Assembly (NCBI GenBank): GCA_003993805.1
Contig: RSEF01000004.1
Span: 20,401,437-20,465,436 of the forward strand
DNA: 64,000 nucleotides
From: Himantopus leucocephalus
Taxonomy: Eukaryota; Chordata; Aves; Charadriiformes; Recurvirostridae
Reading direction: 5' to 3'
The position numbers were made by a program, and so were the translations under genes. Positions 62,206-64,000 of this stretch are shown in pieces; the stretch's first letter is position 1, and the number at the start of each line of letters is the position of its first letter. A model generated the notes under the pieces. That model had not been told where the DNA came from, searched no databases, and saw nothing but the letters and a program-made list of their open reading frames with translations.

Positions 62206-64000
62206 TATCCGGAATTTTGATTCCAACATTTATCACCAAACAATTTCACCAAAATCATCCACTTCAAACACTTCAGTCTGCAAGGGCACATCCCCAGAGC
62301 CACCATCCGTTCCTTCTCCTTAATCCCTCCTTGCTTTGCCCTGCCAAATATGGCAAGTCTGACAATGGCTAAGGGAGTCGTATGCTGAGAGGGCTGTGGG
62401 TCATGCTGATCTGCATTGTTTCTTTATTTGTTTCTTTATGTTGAACTCATTAGCTGTCCCTTAGCTTATTCTGGGATTGGCCTCTCTTTGGGGAGGGGAC
62501 CTCACTCCGCTCTGTTTCAGCAGTTCCGACTGCATTGCTGTTCTGGTCTGAGCTAACAGAAGCAACAGATATGTAATAGACAGGAAAAGAAAGACATGCA
62601 ATATTTTTGTTATAATAAAGTAATCAGAGTTCGGGTTTGGGAACTATACCGTTAGGCAACCAGGAATGAATTATTCTTCTATAAATAACTTTCTCAAGTG
62701 ATAGTCACATTGCCAAATGCAGAAAGGCTGGTATTTTCAGAGTGCCAGGAACCAGCCAGTATGGGTTCGATGGTAGATACTCTTTGGTTCTTGTGGTTCT
62801 GCAGACCACGCTTCTCCAAAATATCTGTAGAACTTTATATGATTTCTGGTATTCTTTTCCTCTCCCTCAACTGCTTCTGCAAATCATCTGAATGTGGTTA
62901 GTCAGTAATTTCTTTGTGTAAGCAACTCTGTGTCCGTGCTGTTCATTAATTTCCTTGCTCTTAGTCTGCTTGCATATTAGGTTGTCTGGGTTTCCTTCCA
63001 GCCTGTGGTTAGTATAGCTTGTTCAAGATTCAGTAGGCAGTTATGCATGAGTTAATTGCAAATTGGATGCATGTCTTGGATTTCTCTTCTTCAGTGCTTC
63101 AAACTACAATTCAGCATCGTTACATGTTGACAGTGTTTGGTGAGCACATATTTGCTGTCAGATGATCTGTCTTCATCACTGAAGGGCAACCGTGCAAAAA
63201 CTGCATTTGTTTATGGGTCTAAAAGTTCTTGCTGTCCATACCTTTTTGGGCATTGCAGTGGACATGATGCAAGTCAGTTACTGATAGAGCTACTAACAAT
63301 TCTAAATTTTTTGACCTATGGGAAATGCTAACATTTTGAAAACGCTTTTTGTGCCATATTGGTGTTTTGAGGGAGGAAAAAAGGGTCAAAATTTAAAATG
63401 TTCTTTTTCAATAAAATCAAGTGGCTTAATTCTAGTGCTGACATTTTATTTTTGCATTCTAGTTTATGATAAAATACAATGTTTGGGAATTAAAAACTAA
63501 TAATTCCATGCTGATTTTGTCAAGATGATATTTTTTTTTTGTCCCCTCACAATGAAATGTCATTGAAGTTGACACCTCCTGCAGCAAAAATGAAGTTTCA
63601 GCAAAATGATATTTATCTGATGGAAATATGTTGGTCTGGAATCTTACAGTTGGCGATGTCATTCCTGAAATCCGTGCTTAATTTTTCTCTTGAAAGTGAA
63701 ACAGAGCCAGTGCCTGACAATTACTTCTTAGCTCACGGGAAAGGTGAAAACCACCCTTTCTCCATCCTACGTTGCACTACAGATTGCTTGGATTTAATAC
63801 CTTCTAATGGACCCAACGCTTAAGACAGACAACTCAACCTGCGGTATTTTGAGCCGTCTCAATTTCTGAAGTGAAGGGAGGGTGGGTGATTTAGCAACTC
63901 ACGGGTTTACGCGGTCAGTCTGCTACCATTGGAAAAAAAACAACTTGAATTTCCACAGACAGGAATATGTCCCCTCATGTGATTTAAGTTGTGCACATTG

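Larger units (their letters stand above)
57289..64000 (+). other. IL1RAPL2: IL1RAPL2 intron after the first TIR exon (5' part)
   Basis: At least 6.7 kb of non-coding sequence follows the donor GTAAGT at 57289. I looked for the next TIR exon, which should begin by completing a threonine codon and continue with a conserved acidic and basic stretch, and did not find it, so it probably lies beyond the window. A decayed CR1 occupies about 61735-62205. The rest is AT-rich without recognised features; a GC-richer patch at about 60000-60550 has only chance-like frames. Confidence 0.75.

Noticed and set aside
57289..64000. Search for the remaining TIR exons and C-terminal tail
   Set aside because: No stretch with the expected conserved peptide (for example an FELE or FW-containing segment) next to splice sites was seen.
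1..64000. Bacterial-style operons, CRISPR arrays, tRNA or rRNA genes, retroviral genes
   Set aside because: None was seen. The window has a vertebrate intron and exon structure, and no CRISPR-like regularly spaced repeats, no cloverleaf with A and B boxes, and no retroviral coding motifs were recognised by eye.

Overview
This window is vertebrate nuclear DNA, most likely from a bird. It is AT-rich, intron-like sequence with few repeats, and the recognisable repeats are CR1 LINEs, including the avian-type 3' tail that ends in ATTCTATG copies, plus one MIR-type SINE. Four short coding exons are joined by canonical GT/AG splice sites. Their peptides match the X-linked interleukin-1 receptor accessory protein-like family, with diagnostic residues of IL1RAPL2 rather than IL1RAPL1 (compared from memory). 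The gene lies on the + strand. I see no sign of bacterial, plasmid, phage or CRISPR content.

Layout. Positions 1-41404 are non-coding and read as one very large upstream intron. It holds an ancient antisense CR1 (about 690-1900), a MIR-type SINE (3475-3606), a second ancient antisense CR1 (14308-14730), a CR1 interrupted by a 100-N gap (19197-19380), two CR1 3' ends (21325-21382 and 21895-22102) and three one-N assembly joins, each flanked by duplicated sequence. The exons follow: 41405-41534 (first half of the third Ig domain), 47788-47933 (second half of that domain), 52982-53125 (transmembrane segment and juxtamembrane region) and 57118-57288 (first part of the cytoplasmic TIR domain). Introns between them are 6.3, 5.0 and 4.0 kb. 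From 57289 to the end is intron again, with a decayed CR1 at 61735-62205. The exons for the signal peptide, Ig1, Ig2, the rest of TIR and the C-terminal tail were not found and probably lie outside the window.

Together the four exons encode 197 contiguous residues plus split codons, in one frame without a stop: membrane-proximal Ig domain, single-pass membrane helix, then TIR box 1 and box 2. This is the usual layout of an IL-1-receptor-family adhesion/signalling protein of neurons. I found no evidence for a previously undescribed system. The observations most worth a second look are the symmetric exon phases and read-through frames that could give altered receptor forms, the very old CR1/MIR remnants, and the assembly artefacts.
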